Assembly (NCBI GenBank): GCA_013397845.1
Contig: VZTG01001553.1
Location: 153,338 to 217,337, forward strand
Reading direction: 5' to 3'
DNA length: 64,000 bases
From: Melanocharis versteri
Lineage: Eukaryota; Chordata; Aves; Passeriformes; Melanocharitidae
Part shown: positions 46,531-60,500 of the stretch, in pieces
Position numbering within the stretch: position 1 is the stretch's first letter
Layout of the letters: each line of letters opens with the position of its first letter
Notes under the pieces: generated by a model
The model's input: the letters and a program-made list of their open reading frames with translations, nothing else
What the model was told of the DNA's origin: nothing
The model's database searches: none
Program-made: the position numbers and the translations under genes

Positions 46531-49124
46531 GCTCATAGCTTAGAGAAATAGAATGAGACAGAGGCATTGACAGCTGGATGGCCTTGCTCTCCCTCTTAAC
46601 AGTGCACTGCAAGGACAAGGGGATGTCTGGCTCATAACCAGAAAGATTAAATGATGGGTCAAGAGAAATGAAGCGCTGACATTTACCCTTCCCTCAGACC
46701 CAAGTTTGCTCTGAAGTGTGATGCTCTGACAAACAAGAATAGTTCTGGCTTGGTGAAATATTGCTATTCACACTGTGGGAGCAGCAGCAGCAGCATTAAC
46801 CAGTGAGCCAAGACTCCTCTGATGCAAAGATACACCAAGACAACTGCCCCATCACAGAGAACATATCCAGTGTTCTCAGCTGTTTTAAACATGCGAAGCA
46901 CACGCAGGTGAGCTGCAGCTACTGAATTCTGCTCCTGTCTCTTCCATTGATCCACAGCCTATTTCTTCGTATTTCATATTTTTAACATATTTCTTCAATT
47001 GTCTTTGCTTCTCCTCCCATGTATGCAAACTGGAGTCTTACAATTCAATAAAGTAGATTATTTTAAAGGGTCCAGATGTCAGAGTGGTACAACTCAGCAG
47101 GTAAGAGGGGCTCTAGAGGGTTAAACAAGGCACTCCATTCTCTGCTTTTTCAACAGCTGTATGCTAGCAAGAGGGAATAGATGTCTGGGGATGAATGTAA
47201 CCCTTCAGTGCAGTGGCCCCAACCCCTCTACCAGCTATGTATATACACACATGCATGTATGTGGTGTTGCCTCTGAAAATGCTGCTGTTTTATTTCCTCC
47301 CCCTGCTGTTATCACTGAGCTAGAAATTGGCACTGAACTAAAAGTAATTTCCTTTAATTTTAAATAAATAATAATTTTAAAATGTATGCTGCTGAATTCA
47401 TTCATTCCGGCCAAAGTGGGGGGGGGGTGTGTGATTGCACTTCCCAGACCAGAGAGACAGAGGGGAGGAAGACATGGCTTTGTAGTTAAATTTGATTTTT
47501 CTCCTTTCCCCGGGCATCTCATTTAAAATAAAAGAGTTTTTTAAAAAGAGAGAAAAGATAAAACCACACATAGAGCTTTGTGTCTTAGCCCCAGGAAAAA
47601 AGGAAGAATTCCCTCCTCTTTGTCTCTTACTGCTACTTCCATACGACTACATGAATAACACAGGTAAGGGGACCCTTTGAGTTCTGGTGGGTGAAGCATA
47701 GCAGGAAAAAGCAGAGCCGTTTCAGCTTCTGCCTGGGAGAAGAGCAGAGACCTGAAACCTTAAGAAGCTGCTCAGCATTTTCTTTGCCATCTCCTACCTG
47801 TACTATGCTGTTACTCTTCACCCATGGTAGAGCCAAAGGGCCAGATCAGAGAACACTGCCACGTACTCAGGATTATCAGGCAATTCATTGAGTCCACATG
47901 TGCTTTAATCCCATGGATAGACATCCCTTGATCTTGCAGGCAGCTCATTCTCAGCAGAACAGCAGAAAATTTGGAGAGACTTTGGTCCAAGAACTGCCGG
48001 AATTCTGCAATCTCTCTTCCCCTGCTCCTTCTTCCTATGTATAGGGAAAGCTTTTCTCTTTGCACCATATCTATTTAGTATGGCAGAGGTGGAGGAGGAA
48101 ATAACCTTCAGCTTTCCTCGCCATCTGCATCCCAATTGTTCCAGTAGGATTTGGGCCGCATTCCAAATTGTTCCTTTTGCAGTGTAACTGGAGCAGAGGG
48201 AGGACAACTTGACTGTGACGTGTCTCAGTGGGTAAGATTCCAGAGCAGCAAGTTTCTGGGACCTTTCTGTTCTGGCTAACTCTAGTGATGGCTGTCTGGG
48301 GCTGCTGAGCACCCTTCCACACACAGGACCCCGATTTACCTGCCAATCTGCAGCATGGCTTACTAAAAACAAACAGCTCGCCTACACACAAAATTTAAAC
48401 ACAAGTAAACAATAAAAAATACAAAAGTGGCATTACTGTGCATTATAAAATAATGAAACTGGGTTTTTTTCAATTTGTTTCTACCCCAGATAGTGGCAGT
48501 GATCAGCACTTTAAAAAAAATGCTTCTTCCACATCTTGGCATATGTTATTACTGTTATTAATGGCCAGCCATTCCCGGGGGCAGCACTCTGTACAGGTAC
48601 ATTTATTTCCTTCCCAGCCCTGTCACTCCCTTGCTGGTGCTCCAGCTCCCTAGAGCACATCCCACTATGAGGCAAGGGAGGCAAATGGAAAGTTAGGCAC
48701 TATTCTGCCACACTCCAGACACAGTTCAGCCTCATTCTGTCACTCAGGATGCGCCTGTTGTTAGTTCTATATCATCATAATGGCATTACTTGTCTCTCAT
48801 ACTACTGTTATTTTCTGCTCCTTCCTCCTAAATCAAAACTGGCCATAGAAGAAGGAAATACTTGGACACTGCCCCCTTCCCTCAGAGCCAGCAGGAATGG
48901 GAGTTCTCAAAAACTTGCTACTCAGTAATGAGGCCAACTCTCTGTTAGATTTTCTGTTTCTAAGTGCTGACTCATAACTTCTGCTCTCTGAGCAGGATTT
49001 GACATGTCCCTTTCGTGGCTAGTTCTTCTCAAGAGGGCTACAATAATCAGGTACGTGCTTGGGTGTTACTGTGAGCACCTGAGAGGGACCAATCTAATTT
49101 CTTTTTTTTTTATGCCTCAACATA
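46531..49124. other. Unique non-coding DNA, no gene recognised
   Basis: Contains a (GCA)5 run (46781-46795) and a G run at about 47419-47427. The 155-codon minus frame at 47905-48372 reads as no known protein. Nothing else recognised. Confidence 0.6.
46781..46795 (+). repeat. (GCA)5 trinucleotide run
   Basis: Five perfect units. Confidence 0.85.
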
Positions 49125-49430
49125 TGTCACAAAGGAGGTGAAGAAAATTCCTATAAGAAAAACTGGGTTGGCATCCCTATCCCCGGAGAGGCAGCCAACC
49201 AAGGCAGAGAAAGCCTCCACAATGGCCCAACGAGGCAAATGCCCACCAAGAATGCCTGGATACCCGGGAAATCAAGCAGATGAAAGCAGCTATCTGGGAC
49301 ATAACTGGAGCCGTTTTGCTGTGCGTTGCTTGAAGGAGTGGGGGCCCGCTTGTAAGGTCTGCTCGGCCCCCCTGCACCGCTTTGCATTTTCCTCCTTTTG
49401 GTCCTGCTTCCCTGCTTCATCGTTCCTGCA

Positions 49431-50345
49431 AGCCGGCTTGTCGTCGCGACGACCTCGTGCTCCGCTGCCTCCCCGACGGGGCGGGCGCGGCCGCTGCCAG
49501 CCGTACCTGCCGTGCTTCCCGNNNNNNNNNNNNNNNNNNNNNNNNNNNNNNNNNNNNNNNNNNNNNNNNNNNNNNNNNNNNNNNNNNNNNNNNNNNNNNN
49601 NNNNNNNNNNNNNNNNNNNNNNNNNNNNNNNNNNNNNNNNNNNNNNNNNNNNNNNNNNNNNNNNNNNNNNNNNNNNNNNNNNNNNNNNNNNNNNNNNNNN
49701 NNNNNNNNNNNNNNNNNNNNNNNNNNNNNNNNNNNNNNNNNNNNNNNNNNNNNNNNNNNNNNNNNNNNNNNNNNNNNNNNNNNNNNNNNNNNNNNNNNNN
49801 NNNNNNNNNNNNNNNNNNNNNNNNNNNNNNNNNNNNNNNNNNNNNNNNNNNNNNNNNNNNNNNNNNNNNNNNNNNNNNNNNNNNNNNNNNNNNNNNNNNN
49901 NNNNNNNNNNNNNNNNNNNNNNNNNNNNNNNNNNNNNNNNNNNNNNNNNNNNNNNNNNNNNNNNNNNNNNNNNNNNNNNNNNNNNNNNNNNNNNNNNNNN
50001 NNNNNNNNNNNNNNNNNNNNNNNNNNNNNNNNNNNNNNNNNNNNNNNNNNNNNNNNNNNNNNNNNNNNNNNNNNNNNNNNNNNNNNNNNNNNNNNNNNNN
50101 NNNNNNNNNNNNNNNNNNNNNNNNNNNNNNNNNNNNNNNNNNNNNNNNNNNNNNNNNNNNNNNNNNNNNNNNNNNNNNNNNNNNNNNNNNNNNNNNNNNN
50201 NNNNNNNNNNNNNNNNNNNNNNNNNNNNNNNNNNNNNNNNNNNNNNNNNNNNNNNNNNNNNNNNNNNNNNGCTGTTTGGAAATCGCGCCCAGCCCAACAC
50301 GGGAGCCACGCAGACGCACCACGATTCGCAGCACACGCGTTTCGC
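49431..50345. other. CpG-dense island interrupted by a gap
   Basis: About 17 CpG in the last 90 bases before the gap, including GCGACG, GGGGCGGGCGCGGCCGC and a GC-box, and about 11 CpG in the 75 bases after it. Beyond roughly 49300 and 50350 CpG is rare. Such an abrupt island is either a host CpG-island promoter, perhaps with a first exon, or the CpG-rich middle of a young LTR, as in the 22136-23655 element. I searched for TG/CA ends with matching target duplications around it, for example ACATA before TGTCAC at 49125, and found none. Frames running through the N are not evidence of coding. Confidence 0.6.
49522..50270. other. Assembly gap, 749 N
   Basis: Unresolved sequence between two CpG-dense edges. 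Extreme GC content is the likely cause. Confidence 0.99.
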
Positions 50346-53300
50346 TCGCTAAGCTGATGCTGACAAAGAGCTGGGGGTTCTTGTGGTAAGATCGTGTCAT
50401 AGACAAAGGCTGGAGGAACTAAATTCACCAATAAAACAAGGAGTAAATCCCTTTGATGCTGATGACCAACCCTCCACTGATTTTAAGGATGTTGTGGGAT
50501 GTTACCCACAGTCCCTCTAAAACACCCGGTATAATGGCAGAAGAAGGTAGAGGTGATGTGGAAACAAAAGCAAGGCTCTCAGTCGCTACAGCTGAAAGAC
50601 CACTGCATTCCTTCAGCAAGCCAGGCCCCCTAAGAGATCATACACTTTTTGGAAGAACCCCCAGCCTGATTCAAAGGCTCCTAATAGGAGACAATCCACC
50701 ATAATCCAAGGCAAATTGCTCCAGTACCTAATTATCTCCTTGTTTACATTTTATTCCTAGCATGAGTCAGACTATATACACTTCCAGCTATTCAGTTTCC
50801 AGACACTGGATCTCACTGTGGCCACTGTCTGCTAGATTAATGAGTTTTCTATTATCAGAAATCTTTTCCTTGTACTTACAGACTGCGATCAAGTCACCTC
50901 TTTAGCTTCCTTTGTATAAACCAGATGCAATTTCTTGGCACTGTCACATTTCACAGAGTTGTATAAGGATAAATATACACAAGTTGTGATCCCACCATGA
51001 TGGAAAACAGAGTTTCCAGAAGTGGAGTCATTATTCAGAGCTGTTTACTGAGTTCATCTGTACTGGACATAAAATTTTGATAAAAATTCACTGGCTTGAG
51101 CAGTTATTCCTTTGCTGCTAGCCACATAAGTCATATAGAACAGTTTCAATTGAAGGGCACAGAAGTGTGTAGCTGTTCATGTTGACTCCTCTGAGTGCTT
51201 GTGCATGAAGCTTCAAATTACTTTAAGAAACCTCTGTACCGGCAAAATGCATCTGCTTAAATATTTGGGAAAAGAAGTATCGGGGCAAACTGAGAGTCAG
51301 GTTTTCCCTAAAATTCTTCTGCTTCTAGCAGGAGGGGCAGTATGATTTTGGCAGAACATGCAAACAGACTCAGTACCCACAACAGGCTTCAGATTTTCAA
51401 CACAGCTCAGCACCGGGGTGAATCCAGGCTGTTCTTTGGGAAACCATGCCTTAGCAAGTTAGCCGAAATCACGCAGTTAAATCATAGTGGCTTGTTTGCA
51501 ATATGCAGCTTGCTATTCTATCCTCATTCCAGATCTTTGGCTGTTGTTCAGCTTTCATTCTATCCTTCTCGTTATGTCCCTTGACATCCTTTAGGAAAGT
51601 TGAGTCTTATTTCTCCCTCCACCACATGAGAGCTCATAAAGCAGTGCAATGGGCAAAAAATCTGAAATACTTTAACGAACAGAGCAATGCAGCTGAACCA
51701 GAAGAATCAGAATTAACTCAGTTCACTTCTTACCTGGTCAGTCCTGGCTTTCTTACTATCTAAATAAACATACTTCCCTCAGCTTGAAATTGGCATTCCT
51801 TTTAAATGTTTTCACACTCTAAAATTGTTTCTAAATGTGCATATTGGGCAGTGAAAGAACTTAGTTAATCTATACAAGGTAACATTCATCTCAGCAAAAG
51901 CCTATTATACTTTACATGCCTTTGTCTTAATTTCTCAGGATTGTAATACTCAGAAACACTAATAAAACCAGCATACTGACTCTTCACCTGAAACTAGCGA
52001 GAGGAGGGTGCTAAGACCAGAAGAAACCCATACATTTTAGCTGTAGAAGCACATTCATACAAGAGACATTTGTGCAAGTTTAGCAAAGGTGGAGAGATAC
52101 AGCTTCCATACAGCTTTCCACACCAAATAATGTTTGGAGGGAGAACTGTGAAAACAACATTTGCTTGATCTGAAAAAGCAAGTTGAAAAAAAAAATGTTT
52201 TGGGGAAAGTTTTTAATGTAACTGCACCCCAAAAAAGCCAAAGCTGTTATGCTCTTGCCTCACTTGAGGATCGGTCTGAGATTCTAACAGACCTTGCTGT
52301 CAGTCATAGAGTTTAATAGGAAAACACCTTGGGTGTCCAGGACACTTGTGATGGTGACAGAGCAGGTCACTGTCCATGTGCAAGGAAGACAGCAGTGCTC
52401 CAGCCTTTGCCAAGGCTCCTGGAGGGTGCCATGCTTCTCTGACGATTAGGAGGAATTCAGTGCTGCTACAGTTAAACCATCTGCAAAAGCCACACGAGCT
52501 GCACTAGCAAAAAACCTTTCTGCAGGTGTCACTAGTGCCTGTACAAAAGAAAATCACAGGACCTGCCTGTGATTTTTCCCACCTCTTGCTGGTAAGGTTA
52601 TCTGGTAAACACGTTAGATCTGGGGCAGAATACAAAGTGACTTTCAACTGCATATCTGTTAAGGATACGGAACTATGACAGGCAGGAGTTTGAAAGCACT
52701 CAGCTGAAAAAGGTGATTTTTGGCATTAGTTTAGTCCATATCTGAGACAGAATTGGGTCGCACTCCTGAGAAGATGCACATAAAGCATTGGCCAGGGAGG
52801 AGAGACACAGTAGCCCTTGTCTTGCCCATTTACCAATGTACTTCCAACAGTGAAAGGACTTTCCTCAAGCTGTGTAATGTGTAAAGCCCCACCAGGAGAT
52901 GTCTGGCAGATTTAAATAGGTTCTTGCATTGTTCCTGGATTGTAACTGCTAAGCAAGGAATAAAGTTATTTTGGCAATTTACTTTGGGCAGAGAAGGGAG
53001 AGGGCAAATTTCAAAAGTATTTGGACAGCTGAGAGGTATGTAGGTGTGCTTGGGACACTTTTGGGATGCTACGGATTGGGTTGAGGAATGTTCCAGGCTG
53101 GACGTGCACATATTTGGGACTGGCACCTGCTGCTGGGATGCCACCTTTATGGGGCAATGAGACAGTCTGCATAGTGGAGGAGCCCAGCTGGCAGTCTCCA
53201 TCAGCAGAGGAGCACAAGATGCTCCCTGTGGGACATACGGCTCTAGAACCATGTGGATCCTGCTCAGATCATTGCTGCTGCCCCACAGGAGAGAAGGGTT

Positions 53301-55274
53301 TTGGGGAAAGTTTCAATCCATGCTTCTGCAACGCAGGACATTTGCAGAGCCCCAGCACCTGGCAGAAGGGGAAGGGAAGAACGTGTCTGGCACCACCCCA
53401 GTCCCACCCAACTTCCCCAAAACCACGGCTCAGAAATCCAGTCTAGCTCACAAGTGTTTCCCTTCTTCCTCTCCTCTTTCTACCTTTGTGTTTGCTAGTG
53501 ATGGTGTAACAGGGACAGAGAATAAATCAAGTGCTATATCAGTGTGTTCTATCCTTGACTGTGTAAAGAGCAACTGTCGTGACTTCCTGATGTGATTTAC
53601 CACACAATGACAACGTTTAATGGCCACCGGTGTTATAATCTATTTTATCTTAATACAATCTTCCCCTGATGAACCCTCCAGAGTCTTAACATCTATTTTC
53701 AATTGAGGTTTTTTTTTTTTATTTTTATGACTTGATACTGTGATTACTGTTGCACTCCTGCTCTTTGTGGAAGGAGAAATTAGTAAGTTTTTTCTTAAGC
53801 ATTTTGCACCAGAACTGAATACCAATCAGCCTTCAAGCTGAGTTCCTGCACCTTCTGGATTCATTTATGAACCTTTGCTCTAACTTTTCAGGACACAGCA
53901 CTTTTCAGATCAACAGCAAGTCAGCACATAAGGCCTTGTTCCACTTCCCATAGGCTCTCATTGTGGGGAGGAAAGGAGGCAGCCACTGAGAGGGGGAATA
54001 TATGACTTTTCATAGTTATTTCCACAGACATGTTCCTGTATCAGGGCATCGGCCTCATCACAACTCAGAGAGGAGGGTTAAATCACTGCCATTTATATGA
54101 ATTATTCTCTTCCTTTGCCATCCTTGCTCCATCTCCCCACCTCCTTTCAGAGCTCACTGTATCTTCCTTTCTCTCCAGGAAATAATTGTTATTAGGCTAT
54201 ACTACATCTCTCTGCTCAAACAGTGATGACACTGTGCTCTCCTGTAAAGAACACATTCCAGCTGAGGGTCAGGCTACACAATCCAGACCTGCCAGTTAAA
54301 CTCTATCACAGATGGAAGAGGTTCTGTCTCTGCACACAGAAGTTGTTTCTTTCTACCATGGAAACCATTTAGTTCAATGTCTGGTCCTTTCTTTCCCTTT
54401 CTACCCTCACTAGAAAAGGAGTCAGAACTTTCTGCTGTCCCTAGCTTCTTCCATCTCCTTCTGAATAGGGTCTTCTTCTTCTACTAGTCTCCACAACCCA
54501 GCAGTGACCCACTCTGGAGCATTTGTATGAACAAGCCATGAAAGGAGTGCATACACACAAGATGCCACTTCTTCCAGGATGATGTCTATTTCTTCCACTC
54601 CTACGGATGCATTTGGTCTGTCATTGAAGTATTTCACGGCTAAAGATGGCTGGCTGGCACAAATCCCCAGCAATGCACTGCAAGGATTGAAAGAGTGACA
54701 TTGTGTCCATGCCTTGGATTAGGCTGTTCCCACTTTGCACCTTATTGCTACTACAAAACAAAAAGCTTCCCTTCTGCTAGGCAGCATTTCACACCTGATT
54801 TGGACAAGTATAATTGAGCATGTGAAGCTGAGGAGATGAAGGAGAATACACTTGGGCTGTCATTTTTCAGGTTTTTTTTCTAAACATAGACCTGAAAGAC
54901 AGGAACTGGGTGAATGGACCCAGCTTCCTATAATGGGGGATGCACATGAAACACGTTCAACCCAGGAGGCTTCCCTGAATAGATTCCCACAGATACCAAT
55001 AATCACAACCAGACAAAGGCACCTCCCAGCTGCCTGTGATACAAAGTCTAGATTCCATGAGCTGTAAAATCCTACAGGAAGAGATCAGGGCACAGTCTGG
55101 GTATTCTTTGCCTGTGCCTAGGCTCTTGGAGATGATCCTATAGCATTTATCTCTCCCACTCCTGCTTTTTCAGGATAATCAAACCCTCATCATCTTCCAA
55201 ATAGCTGACTGCTAAGGCAGCAGGAGAAGCTGGCTGCATGAGCAGCCAGGCTTGGAGCCCAGTCTGCAGAGCTA

Positions 55275-55500
55275 GTGCCAGTATTGATTAGGAAACCTGT
55301 AAAAAATAAACAAACTCTCTGTAATTACTCAGCCTGATGGGTGCCAGAAAGGTTTGTTTGCTTCCTGCAAAGATGCCAATAGCCTAACGGAGCAAATATC
55401 ACTGTTATGTAATAAAACAATTCAGGTAATTAAAAACATCCTGGCAGGACTATAAACAGGAACATTATCTATTAACTCTTTCAGTGGAGCATGAGGGAAA
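55275..55500. promoter_or_regulatory. Candidate conserved non-coding element
   Basis: Unique block with TATTGATTAGG, CTGTAATTACTC, ATGTAATAAAAC and GGTAATTAAAAAC, spaced over about 200 bp between ordinary flanks. Homeodomain/PBX-type words (TGATTAG, TAATTA) recur. No conservation test possible. Confidence 0.3.
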
Positions 55501-57429
55501 GGATGGAGTCTGCTTCATTTGAGGGGAGACAGATTTAATGGATACTTAAATAAGAGCTGAGCCAGCAGGTAATCACATAGAGTTCAACATCATCCTCTTT
55601 TCTGCCATGAAATATCCCCTTGAATATTACAGCATTCTTAAAGATCTCAAATTAAACCAGGGCCCTGCTGCACTGTTTCTTCTGTATGAACACCTCAGAG
55701 ACATTACCTAAAAACAGAGAAAAAAATGTGGAGGTGCCTTCCAGAGGACATCAGACACCTGATACACAGCCTTCACCTCCACAAGCCTCTGGTACTGATC
55801 CATCAACAGGCAGGAGGTGGGGAGAAATGTAACCTATTTAAACACAGTAAGCACCTCACCACACCACAGCTGGCAGCATAACAACTTCATTGAACTCTTG
55901 TTGAAGCCAGAAAAATCTAAGTATAGGCTTCAGTGAGACTTGGGCTTGGCTGGAAAAATCACGGATTTCTGACAACTCCTTGCTAAACACTTTAAACAAC
56001 TCTGTCTTCCTTCCTCAAGTGTACCTGAAAAATACCGTCTTCCTATCAAGGATCATGATCAAGCAACTGTGACCTTCATGTGCATCAGTATTAAAGGGCA
56101 ACTGCTCTGGACAGCAGCTTATGAGGAGATTTTGGAAGAAAGGTCAAACACCTATGTCACGTGCAGCACAGATTAGACAAGGTTTAAGCTAGAAAGCTGC
56201 ATTCAATGCCTAAGGGAGCCATGCTGCTCTTCCTGTCAACAATCAGTTGGGAAGCCTTGGATAACATTTCCCTGCCTTAATTTCCCCTCAGTTGCAGAAC
56301 AATTAATTTGTTGGTGCTTCAGCATCATTTAGGCTTAACAGACAGTGCTATGGACATGTGAGCTATTTCTTTGCCAGACCCTGATGCAAACTACTGACAT
56401 GAGCATAGATCACAAAATGTGATGCTGGAGAAGCAGAGATACACAGATTAAAGCTGTGTCAACTGGGTGACTCACTAGATCACAACTGTCCCTAGGGTTT
56501 AAGTACAGCTTATTTATAGCTGCTTTGAGCACAGAGTCCCTGGATCTCAGAATGACAGCTGGGAAAGGAAGTATGGAATTCTCAAAATTATTTTACCTCT
56601 GGCAAATGTTTCTTTCTCACAAGAAGACGTAATTAAATCAACAAAGACATAAAGATTTCTGAATCCCAGTGCTGCATTGTATCTGACCTCTTCCGCCTTG
56701 CTTACTGAGCAAAGAACTCATATTGCTGATCTAAGAAACTTAACTGGTGCATGGAAATCACAGCCAGCCAAACCCAGGCAGTGGGAAGGAACTGGAAAAG
56801 CAGCCAGGTCATCCTAGAGAGATAGGAGGTGTACAGGGACTATACCACCTTTGAGACAGGTCAACTGGAGCCCAAACTATCTTCAGAGACTTTGATACTG
56901 CAAGCAATCGTAATGATTTTTTCAAACTGCACATCAACAGGGATGGTATGAAACTCTCCTGGTGTAAGCAATTCCTTCCAATATTGCTCCTTCAAGCTTA
57001 GGAGACAGGCAGACCTGCTCTAGGCAGTCCCAGGTAGCCTGGGAGCCAGAAAACAAAGCACTGCAGGGCCTGTGCCAGCCTCAAATGAACTGATACAATT
57101 CATATTCTATACCACCAAGAGCTGTCTCTCACCTACCACTACAAAAAAACCCCAGCGGACTCCTTTACTTCCACACAACAGATAATAAATATTTCTTACT
57201 GTTTATAAAAGCATCATTACAGAAAATTTTAAGCACGGTAAATAAAATAAGGCAGGATTTTTCCTAAAAGCTTTTTCTGTGGCAAAGCAGGCTTATCAGT
57301 GGAAAGGAAAATTCCCAAGGCAGCTTGTATTCTAAAACATATGGGAAATAACATCTCTGAATGACTTTTGCCTAGCACAAAAGGGTTTGTAACAACAGTA
57401 CTGACAGGATCTGAAGCTGGAACTCCAGA

Positions 57430-57560
57430 TTTTCAGCTTTGACAATGGAATTATTGCACATTATTCTTTCTAAGTAAATTAAACCCATTAATCATCATAA
57501 TTAGTAATGCTCTGTGTCAGTGATATGGTAACAGAGCTAGTCATTATACTCTGCTAAAGA
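57430..57560. promoter_or_regulatory. Candidate conserved non-coding element
   Basis: Contains GGAATTATTGCACATTATTC, AAATTAAACCCATTAATCATCATAATTAGTAATGC spread over about 90 bp. It has four TAAT cores in close succession, including ATTAATCA and ATAATTAG. Confidence 0.3.
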
Positions 57561-60500
57561 AACTAAGGAATGATCCTACAGCCACTACATGCTGCTTGCT
57601 GTCACTGTCTGGCTGTGGAGGAGGATGTTAATGCTCAAGGCTTAAGAAAGATACCAACTTAAAAGAGATATGAGGGCAGCAAGAGACACCATCTCTCCCA
57701 TGCTGGCTTTAAAGCCCCTGGAATGCTGAGAGATAGCAGAAAAGAACATATTCATGCTTCGTGTGATTCTGCTTGAGTCATTTCAAGCATGACAAAAATG
57801 ATTTTGGTCCACAAGGTTTCCATCTTGATTTATACCTAGCAAAGACAATATTATTCAAATGTGAACCCAACTCCAGTCATACATCCCCAGGCATGGGCTA
57901 GGTTTTGTGCAGAGTCCATCAGGATGCTGAACTTTGGCACAATTGTCCTGGTGCTGCTCACATCAACATTTCATCACCATTTCTATTGGAAGTGCATTAA
58001 TAATGTGATTACCAAGCATGAAAGGATCTATCCATTAATAAGTGAGTGGGAGATTTTGCTAAACATTTATCATGATGCAAGTGCCTTATACCAAACCCTA
58101 ACGTGTAATACTGAGACTCTAGACATGTTAAGATATTTGTGCAATACCTTACCTGGCTGTAAGTCCATTTTTATTTATTTGAATGTATTTTTATGCATAC
58201 TCATGATGGTAGAGGGCAGTCCATGTGCTCGATGCAATGCAACCACAGAAAATGAGGCCCCTGATGATCCCTGCCACAAAGAGTTTACTAGCCATCCAAA
58301 CCACAACAAATAATTTTCAGAAAGTTTCTCTTCCTTCTTTTGCAGAATGTCTCTGGACAGAGGGAGATTTTTTTTTTTACCTAACAGGTTTGCTACTTGA
58401 AATCAGTTACTAAAATGTTTCACTAATTTCATTTTCATTCCTGCTCACTAGTCACACTAGGTTGCTTAGTTACGATTGTCATTTGGAATTAATTTTGCTC
58501 CATGACTTGACAAACGATGAGTTCTCTGATTGATTCTGATGTTGATACTGACAGAAATGGAATATAACACTTCTTTTCCTCCTGCCTGATTGGATGGTAT
58601 GAGTGTTACAGAAAGTGGACACAAAGGAATCAATCTGAATGCCTCCCTCATAAAGAATGTTCCTCACAGTGTTGTCAGTGAGACAACTTGCCTGGAGTGT
58701 AAGAAAGGCCAAAATAAACTGGTGCAAACAGATGACTATTTGTCTATTTATTTTGTGACACACACGTGCTTGAAGAGACAATGTGTTCACATACACCTGT
58801 GCTTGATAAGATGTCATTGTCCTGTAGCAGTTGTCCTTACCAGTAATAGTCCCACAACATGCTCTTAGGACAGATGCTCAAACTGTCCAGAAATACAGGA
58901 TACAGCAGGTCCTCAGAGCAGTGTCTCACTGAATTACAACCCTAAAGTAACAGGTCTCAACTCTGTGCTTCCTCATCCCCTATCCTTTAGTACTCTCCAT
59001 GCTCCACTCCATTCACTTCACATTCCATCTTTTCCCTACATGTTAACTTGCCACCCTCTCACACCAGCTCCTTCTAAACCAGACAGTTTAGTCAATAACA
59101 GCATTTGGCTCTTCTAAGTCAAGTATTTCTTATCTTGTGAGCTCCATCTAGTGATGTAACTGAAGCCTTATCTCCAGCCAATCTTCATAGTGCATGCAAG
59201 GTATTTTGTGCTAAGCACAAGGGATCTGGGACTGAACAACACAGGATAAAAAGCCTTTCTGCCTATTGGAATTTCTTTAAAGCCATCAGTAACTACAAGA
59301 ACTGCTGTGTGGCACAGACAGTGCAGTCAGCTGGGGAGCCAGGCAGAGGACTAGAGGAAAATGGGGGAGCATGGCCCAGCAGCTTCAGAGAGGGCTGCAC
59401 CCATATCCATCCCAGACAGGTCCTGGCAACTGTCTGCAGTGAGACAGATCTTCCACCCCAGCTTCCTGATACACCTGTCAGGAGTTAATCCTTTTGCAGC
59501 AGTGCCTTTTCAGCAGTCACACACAGAATGGGCTGGTCTCCTGCAGAAATGGTCTTGTGGATTTGGTTGAACCACACTGACAGAGCAGCCTGAGGGAAAC
59601 TGACTTCTCATCATCTGTAGCAGCAGAGCACTTGGGCTTCCTCTGCTGCCAGCACAAATCTTTCCATCAGAACTTGTTAAAATTGAACATCAGAGGCCAA
59701 TAAAAAGATGTCAGAGAAGAATAAAGCAGTTTTTTCCCCTGCATATCTGGCTCCCTTCATAACTGCATGTAACACTGATGTGAAGTTCCAGTCCTTGTAT
59801 GTGCTACGCCACCAATCCACGGTGTGCTCCTTCAGCCCACTGCTCCTCAATTTCCCTGCTGGCTCTTGGGAAGGTGCAGTGAAGCTGAGAGACTGTAGAC
59901 AAGCCCTTATCCTCCAGTGGAAAGAATCAGAACCAGTCAAACCATGTATTACAGGTGCATTTATACTGGTATTTAAGAGAGATTCTCCTGGATGTTTTGA
60001 TAGCTGGAAGAAATTAATCTTACATCTCTTGCCAGGCATAACATAATCACACCCTAGAAATACTGTTTAACAGTGTTATCGATTGCTCCCAGGTAGGCAA
60101 CATACAGAGAAAAAATGGAAGAAATTTCTGCCTCAACCATGTACGAGGTAGAAATCAAATCTGGGAGCTCTCAGCTGCTTTTCTCCATGGCACCATGGTA
60201 ATTCCTTTCCAGCATTTAAACATCATCATAGCATAGGTTGTCTCTGCCTGACTCTAGGATTTTACAGAGCACCTGTGAAAAAATTTATTTAAATCTTAAT
60301 CTTGACAAAGATCACTCCTTTGTATGTCAAAAAGGTATGTCCCACACTCATAGCAGATTATGTACTGTAGAGTTTTGGAAAGCCTGTCCCTGCTCATTGC
60401 CCACCAGCAGAGTGGATATGTCTAGCATGTGATCTCTGAAACAACCACTATCGCACAAGTCCCACAGTGCATCCAACCCAGCTATAGTTTCAAAACCTGA

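Noticed and set aside
49125..50405. A third gap-containing LTR with TGTCAC start
   Set aside because: No CA end with a matching 4-6 bp duplication could be found on the right, so I left it as a CpG island of unknown origin.
49138..50431. Frames of 300-430 codons across the 49-50 kb gap
   Set aside because: Most codons are N; the readable ends do not resemble a protein family.
57861..58313. 150-codon open frame (+)
   Set aside because: It matches no family I know, has no credible exon boundaries or domain, and one or so frames of this length are expected by chance in 64 kb read six ways.
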